Source of the DNA: UBA6136 sp964344495
GTDB taxonomy: Bacteria > Pseudomonadota > Gammaproteobacteria > Methylococcales > Methylococcaceae
NCBI GenBank assembly: GCA_964344495.1
Contig: CAYFNI010000033.1
Span: forward strand, 1 to 23,476
Length of the DNA: 23,476 bases
Direction of reading: 5' to 3'
Every line of letters starts with the position of its first letter. The stretch's first letter is position 1. This document shows, one piece after another, positions 15,737-22,824 of the stretch. The position numbers and the translations under genes were made by a program. The notes beneath the pieces are model-generated. The model was not told where the DNA came from. It worked only from the letters and a program-made list of their open reading frames with translations, and made no database searches.

Positions 15737-15962
15737 TCTGGACCCTCGGCCATGTTGGAAGAAAAAAGGGCATGGGCATTACCGGCGACAGCGCGGGGCC
15801 CGACCCACTCACTCACCGGGGCGAGTATATCGCGCAGACACCCGCGTGCGAGCCCGCGATGTGAGCCAACAAACGTCAGCGATTGACTGTACGAATTAAT
15901 ACGTATTAGCATGTGCTCGCGACGGAGGACAACCCATCCATTGCAATCATCGGACACACCCC

Positions 15963-15988
15963 CGGGCGGCCGGAATCAAGGCCGCCCG
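15963..15988. repeat. inverted repeat 1 upstream of the pilin operon
   Basis: CGGGCGGCC (15963-15971) and GGCCGCCCG (15980-15988) pair perfectly over nine bases with an eight-base loop GGAATCAA. It is GC-rich and stable but has no T-run after it on the plus strand. It stands three bases before a second hairpin with the same loop length. Confidence 0.6.
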
Positions 15989-15991
15989 AAC

Positions 15992-16015
15992 TCCTACGCT
16001 GGTGTTGGCGTAGGA
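15992..16015. repeat. inverted repeat 2, tandem with the first
   Basis: TCCTACGC (15992-15999) and GCGTAGGA (16008-16015) pair perfectly over eight bases with an eight-base loop TGGTGTTG. Its arms are unrelated to those of the preceding repeat, yet loop length is identical and the gap is three bases, giving a twin-hairpin arrangement. Confidence 0.6.
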
Positions 16016-16037
16016 CAGCATCAGCAGGCTTGTAGTC

Positions 16038-16070
16038 ACCGAATGACTCTGCGCTAGACTGGCATTCGGT
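16038..16070. repeat. inverted repeat 3 overlapping a possible promoter
   Basis: ACCGAATG (16038-16045) and CATTCGGT (16063-16070) pair perfectly over eight bases with 17 bases between. TAGACT (16055-16060) inside the loop could be a -10 element with TTGTAG (16030-16035) as a poor -35, so this repeat may be an operator over the promoter of the pilin operon, or the third stem of a structured RNA. Confidence 0.45.
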
Positions 16071-16108
16071 ATCAATCTCCAAACCCAACGATGACTGAGG
16101 TCTACCCG

Positions 16109-16594
16109 ATGAATCCACTGATGTTTAAAGCTCACCCACTGTTGACGAAATGGATCGAGTTCATCACCGCACCCAGCAGTCTGGGCCTGAATGGCGTGAT
16201 TTACCTTCTGGCCGTCCTTGCAGGCTCCAACCTGCTGTGGGCGGCGAGCCTGCCCTGGCTGCTGCGGAAGATCGAACACCTGTCCATTTCGCCTCTACGC
16301 GCCTACCTGTTGGCGCTACCGGCAACCTTCCTGTACGCCCCCCTGATGCTCACCCTGCTGGAGGATGTGCTTCATCATGCGTTTGAATTCCAACACCGCT
16401 GGTTCTTGCTGTTTGCCCTGTTTATCAGTTCGCAGTTGCTGGCCGCCCTGTATGCCTTCGCCCTGCGCCATGAACGGAGCGGCCAGCCGATCGGACTCGA
16501 ATCGGGCCTGGCGGTTGCCTTGTTCATGCTGCTGGCATCCATGCCGGCTAGCCTGATCCTGTTGGGCATACATGAACTGTTCACCCTGTTCTGA
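16109..16594 (+). CDS. four-helix membrane protein of unknown function
   Basis: I do not recognise the family. The 161-residue product has four hydrophobic segments: residues 23-44 (LGLNGVIYLLAVLAGSNLLW), about 60-82, about 95-115 and about 130-153. A His/acid-rich turn (LLEDVLHHAFEFQHRW) sits between helices two and three and could bind a metal. The ATG at 16109 is chosen because GAGG lies eight bases upstream; an earlier ATG at 16091 has no such signal. Its last 23 bases overlap the start of the FimT gene, so it may be the first gene of the minor pilin operon, but no pilus role is evident from the sequence. Confidence 0.75.
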   Translation: MNPLMFKAHPLLTKWIEFITAPSSLGLNGVIYLLAVLAGSNLLWAASLPWLLRKIEHLSISPLRAYLLALPATFLYAPLMLTLLEDVLHHAFEFQHRWFLLFALFISSQLLAALYAFALRHERSGQPIGLESGLAVALFMLLASMPASLILLGIHELFTLF

Positions 16595-17183
16595 AGCCGA
16601 CGTCCCTCCTGATACCCCACGCCAGCCTTGGTGCGACCGCCGACATTCGGCAGGATTCACGCTGATCGAACTGCTGGTCACCCTGGCTGTCGCCACCCTG
16701 CTGCTGGGCGTGGGCTTGCCGAATTTCCGCAACCTTCGCGATGCCTACCGGCTCAGCAGCCAGACCAACCTGCTGGTGAGCGCCCTGCATCTGGCCCGTA
16801 GCGAGGCCATCAAACTGGGCGATCCAGTCATTCTCTGCAAAGGCCGGAACACGCTCTGCAATCCCGGAGCCGGCTGGTCGGACGAATGGTTACTGTTCCA
16901 CGACCGCAACGGCGACAAGCACTTTTCGCCGAGTAACGACACCCTGATTAGACATTACGCCGCCAGCCCCAGCCTGACCATTTCAACCGCCAGCAATTAC
17001 ACCTGCTGGATGGGATTTGGCGCCAACGGCTATCCCATCGGGGGCGGAGCGGACTGCCTCGGCAAGGGCCTCGGAAACGATACCTTCAGGCTCTGTCCGG
17101 GTGCATCCGAGGGGATTCGCACCGGGCGCAGGGTCGTCATCAACGCGACCGGCCGGATCCGTACCGAGGACACCCCATGCTAG
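16572..17183 (+). CDS. fimT: FimT/GspH-type minor pseudopilin
   Basis: Minor pilin of the type IV pilus, thought to help prime or tip the fibre. The 203-residue precursor has a long 28-residue leader ending at the prepilin peptidase site HSAG-FTLIELLVTLAVATLLLG, with Glu at +5. The GspH-domain core follows (LLVSALHLARSEAIKLG, then a Cys-containing region and RTGRRVVINATGRIR). The only in-frame ATG before the cleavage site is 16572, inside the previous gene. It overlaps the next gene by seven bases. A fimT or fimU name both fit. Confidence 0.9.
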   Translation: MNCSPCSEADVPPDTPRQPWCDRRHSAGFTLIELLVTLAVATLLLGVGLPNFRNLRDAYRLSSQTNLLVSALHLARSEAIKLGDPVILCKGRNTLCNPGAGWSDEWLLFHDRNGDKHFSPSNDTLIRHYAASPSLTISTASNYTCWMGFGANGYPIGGGADCLGKGLGNDTFRLCPGASEGIRTGRRVVINATGRIRTEDTPC

Positions 17184-17587
17184 GCCCGCCTGCCGACCTC
17201 GACCACCGGTCTGCTCACGGTTTCTCCTTGATTGAAGTTCTGGTCACCCTTGCCCTCGTCGGCCTGCTCTGCACGGTCGCATATCCCAGCTACCAGCAGC
17301 ACCTGATCCGGACCCGCCGCACCGAAATGCAGACGTTCATGCTCGAAGCCGCCAGCCGCGAGGAAACCTTTCTGCTGGAACATCGGGCCTATGCCGACAC
17401 CCTTGAGGCGCTGCAACTGACGCTACCGACCCGCCTGGCGGCGGCCTACACGGTCACATTGCTCAAGGCCTCCGAGACGGCCTATACACTCTCCGCGACA
17501 CCTCACCCTCAAGGCCCTCAGGCCGGGGATCCGACACTTGCCTATACCCATGACGGCACCCGGGTGCCGGCCGACCTGTGGCCATGA
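17177..17587 (+). CDS. pilE: PilE-like type IV pilin
   Basis: A 136-residue type IV pilin with leader ending HSAHG-FSLIEVLVTLALVGLLC, Glu at +5, and the following phrase YPSYQQHLIRTRRTEMQTFMLEAASREE characteristic of PilE-type minor pilins, which are linked to the pilY1 locus in many gammaproteobacteria. The C-terminal part is short and has no disulphide pair (no cysteine after residue 33), unlike many major pilins. In the Pseudomonas locus pilE is last, after pilY1; here it is second, between fimT and pilV. Start and stop codons overlap neighbours (ATGA with pilV). Confidence 0.87.
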   Translation: MLGPPADLDHRSAHGFSLIEVLVTLALVGLLCTVAYPSYQQHLIRTRRTEMQTFMLEAASREETFLLEHRAYADTLEALQLTLPTRLAAAYTVTLLKASETAYTLSATPHPQGPQAGDPTLAYTHDGTRVPADLWP

Positions 17588-18105
17588 AGGTTCACCCGCC
17601 AAAAGACTCGGCCCCGCAACGCCTCGGAGCGGTCACGGGCATCAGCCTGCTGGAGGTCCTGGTTGCCTTGCTCATCACCGGCATGGGTTTACTGGGACTC
17701 GCCGCCTTGCAGGTGAAAGCCCAGCAGGCCGACATGGAGTCCTCCCAACGGTCCGAGGCCTTGATCCTGCTTCAGGACATGGCCTCAAGGCTGCGGGCCA
17801 ATCCAGCCGAAAAGATGCGTTACCTCACGCCCGGCGGGACATGTGCCGGCCATGGGGCGGCCACGTCCATGGCCGGACAGGACCTCTTCGACTGGGGCCA
17901 GCGCATATCAGACACTCTGCCGGCGGGATGCGGCTGCATTGCGGGCGATGACAGCCTCCTCATCGTCAGCCTCGTCTGGCAGGGACTGTTTGCACTTGAA
18001 CGCCCTGGCGACCTTGCCTGCGGGGCCGATCGCATCCCCGACCAGCGTACGCGCCGCACGCTCAGTATGCCGGTGGCGTTTTTTACGCCAAAGCCGTCAC
18101 TGTAA
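17584..18105 (+). CDS. pilV: PilV minor pilin
   Basis: A 173-residue minor pilin. The leader ends GAVTG-ISLLEVLVALLITGMGLLGLAALQ, a PilV hallmark, with Glu at +5, followed by QRSEALILLQDMASRLRANP. Four cysteines in the central part could form disulphides. The ATG at 17584 overlaps the PilE stop (ATGA); a GTG two codons earlier is also possible. It belongs to the continuous chain of overlapping pilin genes. Confidence 0.9.
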   Translation: MKVHPPKDSAPQRLGAVTGISLLEVLVALLITGMGLLGLAALQVKAQQADMESSQRSEALILLQDMASRLRANPAEKMRYLTPGGTCAGHGAATSMAGQDLFDWGQRISDTLPAGCGCIAGDDSLLIVSLVWQGLFALERPGDLACGADRIPDQRTRRTLSMPVAFFTPKPSL

Positions 18106-18123
18106 CCCCCGGTGAAAAATCCG

Positions 18124-19020
18124 ATGTGCCCGTCATGCCATAGCCAGACCGGTTTCTCCCTGGTCGAACTGATGGTAGCCATGCTGCTGAGTCTGCTTCT
18201 GATCGGCGCCATCGGCAGCCTGTCGCTCAGCGCGGCCCGCAGTTACCGCGCCACCACCCGCGCCGGCGAACTGGCCGAAAGCGGTCGACATGCGCTGATG
18301 CTCCTGACCGACGACCTCGAGCACGCCGGATTCTTTGGTCAATATGTGCCCCCGGCCGACCTGAATGGCCAAACCCTGACCGATCCCTGCGCCACCCGTC
18401 AAGAAACCGCATTTTTGCTACCGGTCACGGATTACGACAGCCTGCCGACCAAGACCTGCAGCCTGAGCAGCCGCCGCCCACAAACGCCGGCACTGGTCAT
18501 CCGACGCGCCGACACCACGGTGACAACCACGCCGCTTCGCGGCGGACTGTACCTCTACACCCGCCCTGGCAGTTTCAGCTTTGTTGCCAATGACGCCACC
18601 GATATCCGTGCCTACCACGTGCATGTCTATTTCATCCGTTCCTATTCAATCAGCAGCGGCGATAGCATTCCCACGCTGATGATCAAGGCCCCCTCGGACA
18701 GCAATCCGAATGCCCAGGCACTGGTGGAAGGAATCGAATACCTGCTCATCCAGTATGGCGTCGACAGCGACGGCAACGGCTCGCCGGATCGCTATAAACC
18801 CGATGAGACCTCGCCCGGCCTGCCGGTCGGCGTGGAATGGCAGCACATCGTGACGGTCAAACTGAGCCTGCTGGCCCGCAGCCTGAACGAAGATCCTCAG
18901 CACACCGAAACGGCATCCTACGCGCTGGGCCCCCTGCGTTTAACCCCAGGCGATCACTTTCACCGGCGCGCCTTCAGCCGGGTCGTACACCTGACCAATG
19001 TCAGCGGCAGGCGGGGATGA
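18124..19020 (+). CDS. pilW: PilW minor pilin
   Basis: A 298-residue minor pilin, large as usual for PilW. The leader ends SQTG-FSLVELMVAMLLSLLLIG with Glu at +5. The middle carries the PilW phrase SGRHALMLLTDDLEHAGFFG, and the domain ends with LRLTPGDHFHRRAFSRVVHLTN, matching the usual PilW C terminus (YRRRVFSTVVQLRN type). The ATG at 18124 is preferred because GGTGA lies eight bases upstream; a GTG at 18112 would add four residues. It overlaps pilX by four bases. Confidence 0.92.
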   Translation: MCPSCHSQTGFSLVELMVAMLLSLLLIGAIGSLSLSAARSYRATTRAGELAESGRHALMLLTDDLEHAGFFGQYVPPADLNGQTLTDPCATRQETAFLLPVTDYDSLPTKTCSLSSRRPQTPALVIRRADTTVTTTPLRGGLYLYTRPGSFSFVANDATDIRAYHVHVYFIRSYSISSGDSIPTLMIKAPSDSNPNAQALVEGIEYLLIQYGVDSDGNGSPDRYKPDETSPGLPVGVEWQHIVTVKLSLLARSLNEDPQHTETASYALGPLRLTPGDHFHRRAFSRVVHLTNVSGRRG

Positions 19021-19514
19021 CGCTACCCCTTGCTCAAGCGGGACTGGCCTTGCTGATGGCTCTGATCATGCTTGGACTGCTCAGTTTGCTGGGTGCCTCG
19101 GCGGTAGCGATTACCACCGCCCACCTGCGTTTGGTCGGCAACCTGCAAGCTGCCTACGAGGCGGAACTGGCGGCCAGACGCGTGATCGGCCAGTGGCTGT
19201 GCGACCCTGGCAAGATCGGCTGCCCGCCTTTGATGGCGCGCTGTCAGATCCTTCCGACCTGCATCAATGGCCGACGCATCGACGTCAGGATCGAAACCCG
19301 CTGCACCGGCAGCCGGCCCGCCAGTGCAGCGGGCGAGTCGCTGGTCGCGGGGATGCTCGATACACAATGGGATATCGCCGCCACCGTCCTGACCACCGGT
19401 CAGACACGCCAGACCTACCATGCGGGCGTGCTGGTCCTGCAGGGCGGCGAGTGCCCGCAGGCCAGCGCGGCGTTAGCAGTCTGCGAACCCGCCAGCGACG
19501 GCGGGTGCGACTGA
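19017..19514 (+). CDS. pilX: PilX-like minor pilin
   Basis: A 165-residue protein with a short leader and hydrophobic N terminus QAG-LALLMALIMLGLLSLLGASAV, as in PilX and GspK-type pilins. It lacks the Glu at +5, as other members of this subgroup do. The rest holds six or more cysteines and the phrase VGNLQAAYEAELAARRVIGQW, resembling the helix of PilX. Position between pilW and pilY1 supports the name. Its ATG overlaps the pilW stop (ATGA), and its stop overlaps the pilY1 start by one base (TGATG). Confidence 0.87.
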   Translation: MTLPLAQAGLALLMALIMLGLLSLLGASAVAITTAHLRLVGNLQAAYEAELAARRVIGQWLCDPGKIGCPPLMARCQILPTCINGRRIDVRIETRCTGSRPASAAGESLVAGMLDTQWDIAATVLTTGQTRQTYHAGVLVLQGGECPQASAALAVCEPASDGGCD

Positions 19515-22500
19515 TGCCGGGCAGACGCTGCCTGCTGGCAGCGCTGTCCCTGTTCGCGCTCGCCAACAGCCGGGCCGAAGACATCGACCTCTTTCTGCCC
19601 GTCAGTCACACCGCAACGGCACCGAATCTGCTGATCGTGCTGGATAACGCCGCGCCCGCCTCGTCCAGCCAACATGCCTGGAAAAAGGCAGACAGTTTGA
19701 ACCAGTGTCAAGGCGATACGGCTTGCCTGCAGAATGTCACTCAGATCTTCGGTGCCGAACCTCAACTGACCCAGGGCCAGCTGGAAGTCCGGGCCCTTCG
19801 GCGGGTACTGGATGAACGGGCCTGCAGTGCCGCATGGCCAGCGGACATCCGGGTCGGCCTGATGCTGATGCGCGCACAATCCGGGGCCGGCGTCGGCAGC
19901 CAGCTACGTCAGGCCGTCCTGCCGCTGGACCGGACCCACTGCGGGACGTTGCTAAATACACTGGACAACCTCTTCGACACGTTTGCCGCCACCCAGACAA
20001 GCCCACCGGGTGAGGTCCGTTACGGCGATGCACTGTTCGAGGCCTTCAAATACTTCGGTGGCCACGCCGGTCCGGCTGAAGTCGCCACCGGTGCCGCGGG
20101 TCAGCCAACCGGCCGGCTCGGCTTTGGCCCGCTGCGCTATGGCACGCCTGTCGCACCTGAAGACCCCCTCGCCTTCAGCACGGCAGCGCACGACCAGTAT
20201 CAAAGCCCCATCACAGCCGGCAGCGGCGCTGGCTGCCCGGCGCCCTCACAGTTGCTGATCATTGCCCACGCCTTTCCCGGGCCGGATGACGCCACACGGC
20301 TTGATCAACTGGGATACCGTTACACGCCCGATCCATTTGCGTTCGTCGAACAGGGACGCCTGGCCGATGTCTGGAGCGCCTTTCTCGCCACGGCCGATGT
20401 CAGCCCGATGGGCGGTCAGCAGACGCTGAGAACTTCCGTGCTGAATGTGTCCCCCGCCGCAGCCGACGCGGATCAGACTCGACTTCTGCAATCGATGGCC
20501 TATCACGGCCGGGGAGACTATTTTGAAGCCAGCCATGATCTGCAAGCCCTCATGGCGGCAATGCGACACGTCCTTACCCGCATTGACACATCGGCCCAGC
20601 AGTTCACCTCGCTGAGCCTGCCGCCCGCCACCCAGTCCGGTGCGCCCAGTCTGAATCAGGTCACGCTGGGCCTGTTTCGACCGGACACGCATCCCCGCTG
20701 GTTCGGCAATCTGAAACTGTATCGATTCGTGCTTGACGGCGTTCGGGCGGATGGAAGCCCGAATCTGTTTCTGGGTGATAGCCAGTCCCCCTCCCGACCG
20801 GTGGTGCTTGATGACGGCCGACTTGCGCCCGATAGTCTCAGCTTCTGGACCCACGCCTCCACCTTTTGGGATTACCGCTGCGGAGACGGTCATGCCAGCG
20901 GCGATCCGAACCAATGCGGACAGCCGCCTTCGTCCTCGGATAGCCCGGATGGTGCCGTGGTCGAAAAAGGCGGGCTCGCCCAGGGCCTGCGGGAACAGGT
21001 GGCAGCCACGCTGCCCCACCCGGTTCGGAACCTCTTCACCGACACCCCCACGGAGTTGGTGGCTTTCAGCTCTGCGACCGTGACGCCGGCCCAACTGGGC
21101 GTCGCCTCCGAAGATGAGCGCAACCGATTGGTCGACTGGGTGAGCGGTCTCGACACGCTGAGCGAAAACCCGACCCGCGAACCGGGTCCGCGACCGTCCC
21201 TGCTCGGCGACATAGTGCATAGCGAGCCGGTCAGCGTGAATTACGGACCGGCCTCTGCCGGTTGCGGAGCGGACGACGCATACCGCATCGTGACCTTTCG
21301 CGCCGGCAATGATGGCCTGTTGCAGGCCGTGACCGGCGGAGAGTCGGGCGGCAAGGAACTCTGGAGCTTGATTCCGTCATTCGCGCTGCGGCATCTGCAA
21401 CGTTTGCGGGCCAACGCGCCCCCGATCGTTTTTCCCGCGCCCGTACCGGCCGGTGACACCAATAAGCCCTACCTGGTCGATGGCGGCCTGAGCGTCCATG
21501 CGCCTGATCTTGACGGCGACTGCCATCCGGACAAGGTCTGGCTGTTTGTCTCGATGCGCCGTGGCGGACGCTGGCTGTATGCGCTGGACATTACCCAGCC
21601 GACCACGCCCCGCCTGCTGTGGAAGAAGAACCCCACTGACAGCGGCTATGCCGAACTTGGTCAGACATGGTCCAGACCCAAGCCCATCCGCCTCGCCGAC
21701 GGCCAGACCTACCTGATCTTCGGAGCCGGCTACGATCCGGATGCGGACGACCAGCCCGTTCATCTGGCCACAGGCCTCTATGCCCCTGCCGTCACGGATC
21801 AGCACACGATGGGACGCGGCATCTTTGTCGTCGAAGCGGAATCCGGCCGGGTGAAGCGGTTTTTTCAGGCCGGTCGGTTCAGCGTTCCGTCGGAGGTAGC
21901 GGTGGTGCCGAACCCGTCCACCGGTTGGGTCGATCGCGCCTACGTTGGCGATACCGGCGGGGATGTCTGGAAACTCGGCTTCCCCGATGCCGTGCCCGCC
22001 AACTGGACCATCACCCGGATCGCCGCGCTGGGTGATCCCACCGATCTCCAGCGGACCGGCGAAAACGCCCGCCGTTTCCTCTACCCGCCGGATGTCGCCC
22101 TGTGCGACGGCGCCATCGTGCTGCTGATCGGTTCGGGCGATCGCGAAAAGCCGTTCGACCAGCGGGTTCAGAATCGCTTCTTCCAGATCCGTGACGGTGA
22201 AGCGCAGGTCATCACGCCCAGCGATCTTAGTGCGCTATCGGCGCCGGGGGCTCTGCCCGATCCGCTCAAGAAGGGCTGGTTCTTCAATCTGGCCACCGGC
22301 GAGAAAACCGTCGGCGCGGCGCTCACCCGGTCGGGCACGGTGCATTTCCCCACCCACCAGCCCAGCGAAATGGCCAACGGCTGTGGCTCAGCCCTCGGCA
22401 CCGCCCGGCTGTACCATGTCCGCTGCGGAACCGGCGGACCGGCCGTTGTGGTGGGCGGGAATTCTTCCTCCAATCGGTTTGAGGTTTTGCAAGGCGGCGG

Positions 22501-22663
22501 ATTTCCAGCCAGTCCGGCGGCGGTTCGAGTCAATGTCGTGGATCCGTCCAGCCAGACTCCGCAAACCGTCGAGGCCCTCGTTTCCGGCCCCCATGTGATT
22601 GGCGGACGCCCGTCGAGCAGCCAGCGCCAGCTGGCCTACTGGTACCGAGAAAACCTCGACTAA
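19514..22663 (+). CDS. pilY1: PilY1-type pilus tip adhesin
   Basis: A 1049-residue secreted protein of the PilY1/PilC family, which sits at the pilus tip and in other species controls extension, adhesion or surface sensing. The signal peptide covers about residues 1-20 (LLAALSLFALANSRA). An N-terminal von Willebrand A-like part starts at PNLLIVLDN (Asp44), but the DxSxS metal site reads DNAAP. The C-terminal beta-propeller has the family phrases YLVDGGLSVHAPDLDGD, GRWLYALDITQP and FGAGYDPDADD. A calcium-type motif is formed by Asp665, 667, 669 and 673. Last gene of the pilin chain. Next gene is pmoC, separated by 161 bases. Confidence 0.93.
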   Translation: MPGRRCLLAALSLFALANSRAEDIDLFLPVSHTATAPNLLIVLDNAAPASSSQHAWKKADSLNQCQGDTACLQNVTQIFGAEPQLTQGQLEVRALRRVLDERACSAAWPADIRVGLMLMRAQSGAGVGSQLRQAVLPLDRTHCGTLLNTLDNLFDTFAATQTSPPGEVRYGDALFEAFKYFGGHAGPAEVATGAAGQPTGRLGFGPLRYGTPVAPEDPLAFSTAAHDQYQSPITAGSGAGCPAPSQLLIIAHAFPGPDDATRLDQLGYRYTPDPFAFVEQGRLADVWSAFLATADVSPMGGQQTLRTSVLNVSPAAADADQTRLLQSMAYHGRGDYFEASHDLQALMAAMRHVLTRIDTSAQQFTSLSLPPATQSGAPSLNQVTLGLFRPDTHPRWFGNLKLYRFVLDGVRADGSPNLFLGDSQSPSRPVVLDDGRLAPDSLSFWTHASTFWDYRCGDGHASGDPNQCGQPPSSSDSPDGAVVEKGGLAQGLREQVAATLPHPVRNLFTDTPTELVAFSSATVTPAQLGVASEDERNRLVDWVSGLDTLSENPTREPGPRPSLLGDIVHSEPVSVNYGPASAGCGADDAYRIVTFRAGNDGLLQAVTGGESGGKELWSLIPSFALRHLQRLRANAPPIVFPAPVPAGDTNKPYLVDGGLSVHAPDLDGDCHPDKVWLFVSMRRGGRWLYALDITQPTTPRLLWKKNPTDSGYAELGQTWSRPKPIRLADGQTYLIFGAGYDPDADDQPVHLATGLYAPAVTDQHTMGRGIFVVEAESGRVKRFFQAGRFSVPSEVAVVPNPSTGWVDRAYVGDTGGDVWKLGFPDAVPANWTITRIAALGDPTDLQRTGENARRFLYPPDVALCDGAIVLLIGSGDREKPFDQRVQNRFFQIRDGEAQVITPSDLSALSAPGALPDPLKKGWFFNLATGEKTVGAALTRSGTVHFPTHQPSEMANGCGSALGTARLYHVRCGTGGPAVVVGGNSSSNRFEVLQGGGFPASPAAVRVNVVDPSSQTPQTVEALVSGPHVIGGRPSSSQRQLAYWYRENLD

Positions 22664-22680
22664 GGGCTCCTGTAAAGCCC
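22664..22680 (+). terminator. weak hairpin after pilY1
   Basis: GGGCT (22664-22668) and AGCCC (22676-22680) pair with a seven-base loop immediately after the pilY1 stop codon. The stem is short and no T-run follows, so its terminator strength is doubtful. Confidence 0.3.
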
Positions 22681-22707
22681 ACATCCTTCCTGATCGTCCG
22701 TAGCGAC

Positions 22708-22716
22708 TGATAAAAT
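22708..22716 (+). promoter_or_regulatory. candidate pmoC promoter (extended -10)
   Basis: TGATAAAAT (22708-22716) has the TGn extension and five of six bases of a sigma-70 -10 hexamer; no good -35 is seen (TTCCTG at 22687-22692, 18 bases upstream). It would start the transcript about 100 bases before pmoC. Long leaders are usual for pmo operons (general knowledge). Confidence 0.45.
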
Positions 22717-22824
22717 TTTGCCTCGGAGAGGAATTTTTCCCACCACCCCCTGTCCTAGCACCGTCGGCGGACTCACGTTCCATCGACACAACTAAGTAAC
22801 ACACTAAGCGTTTTGGAGGTAAAC

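Larger units (their letters stand above)
15737..16108. other. divergent intergenic region with several inverted repeats
   Basis: Gap of 372 bases between the DUF3124 gene and the small membrane protein gene. It contains no gene. It has an AT-rich island with the perfect palindrome TAATACGTATTA (15897-15908), next to TTGACT (15883-15888) and TAGCAT (15907-15912), which could be a weak promoter. Three further inverted repeats follow at 15963-16070 and are listed separately. Confidence 0.5.
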
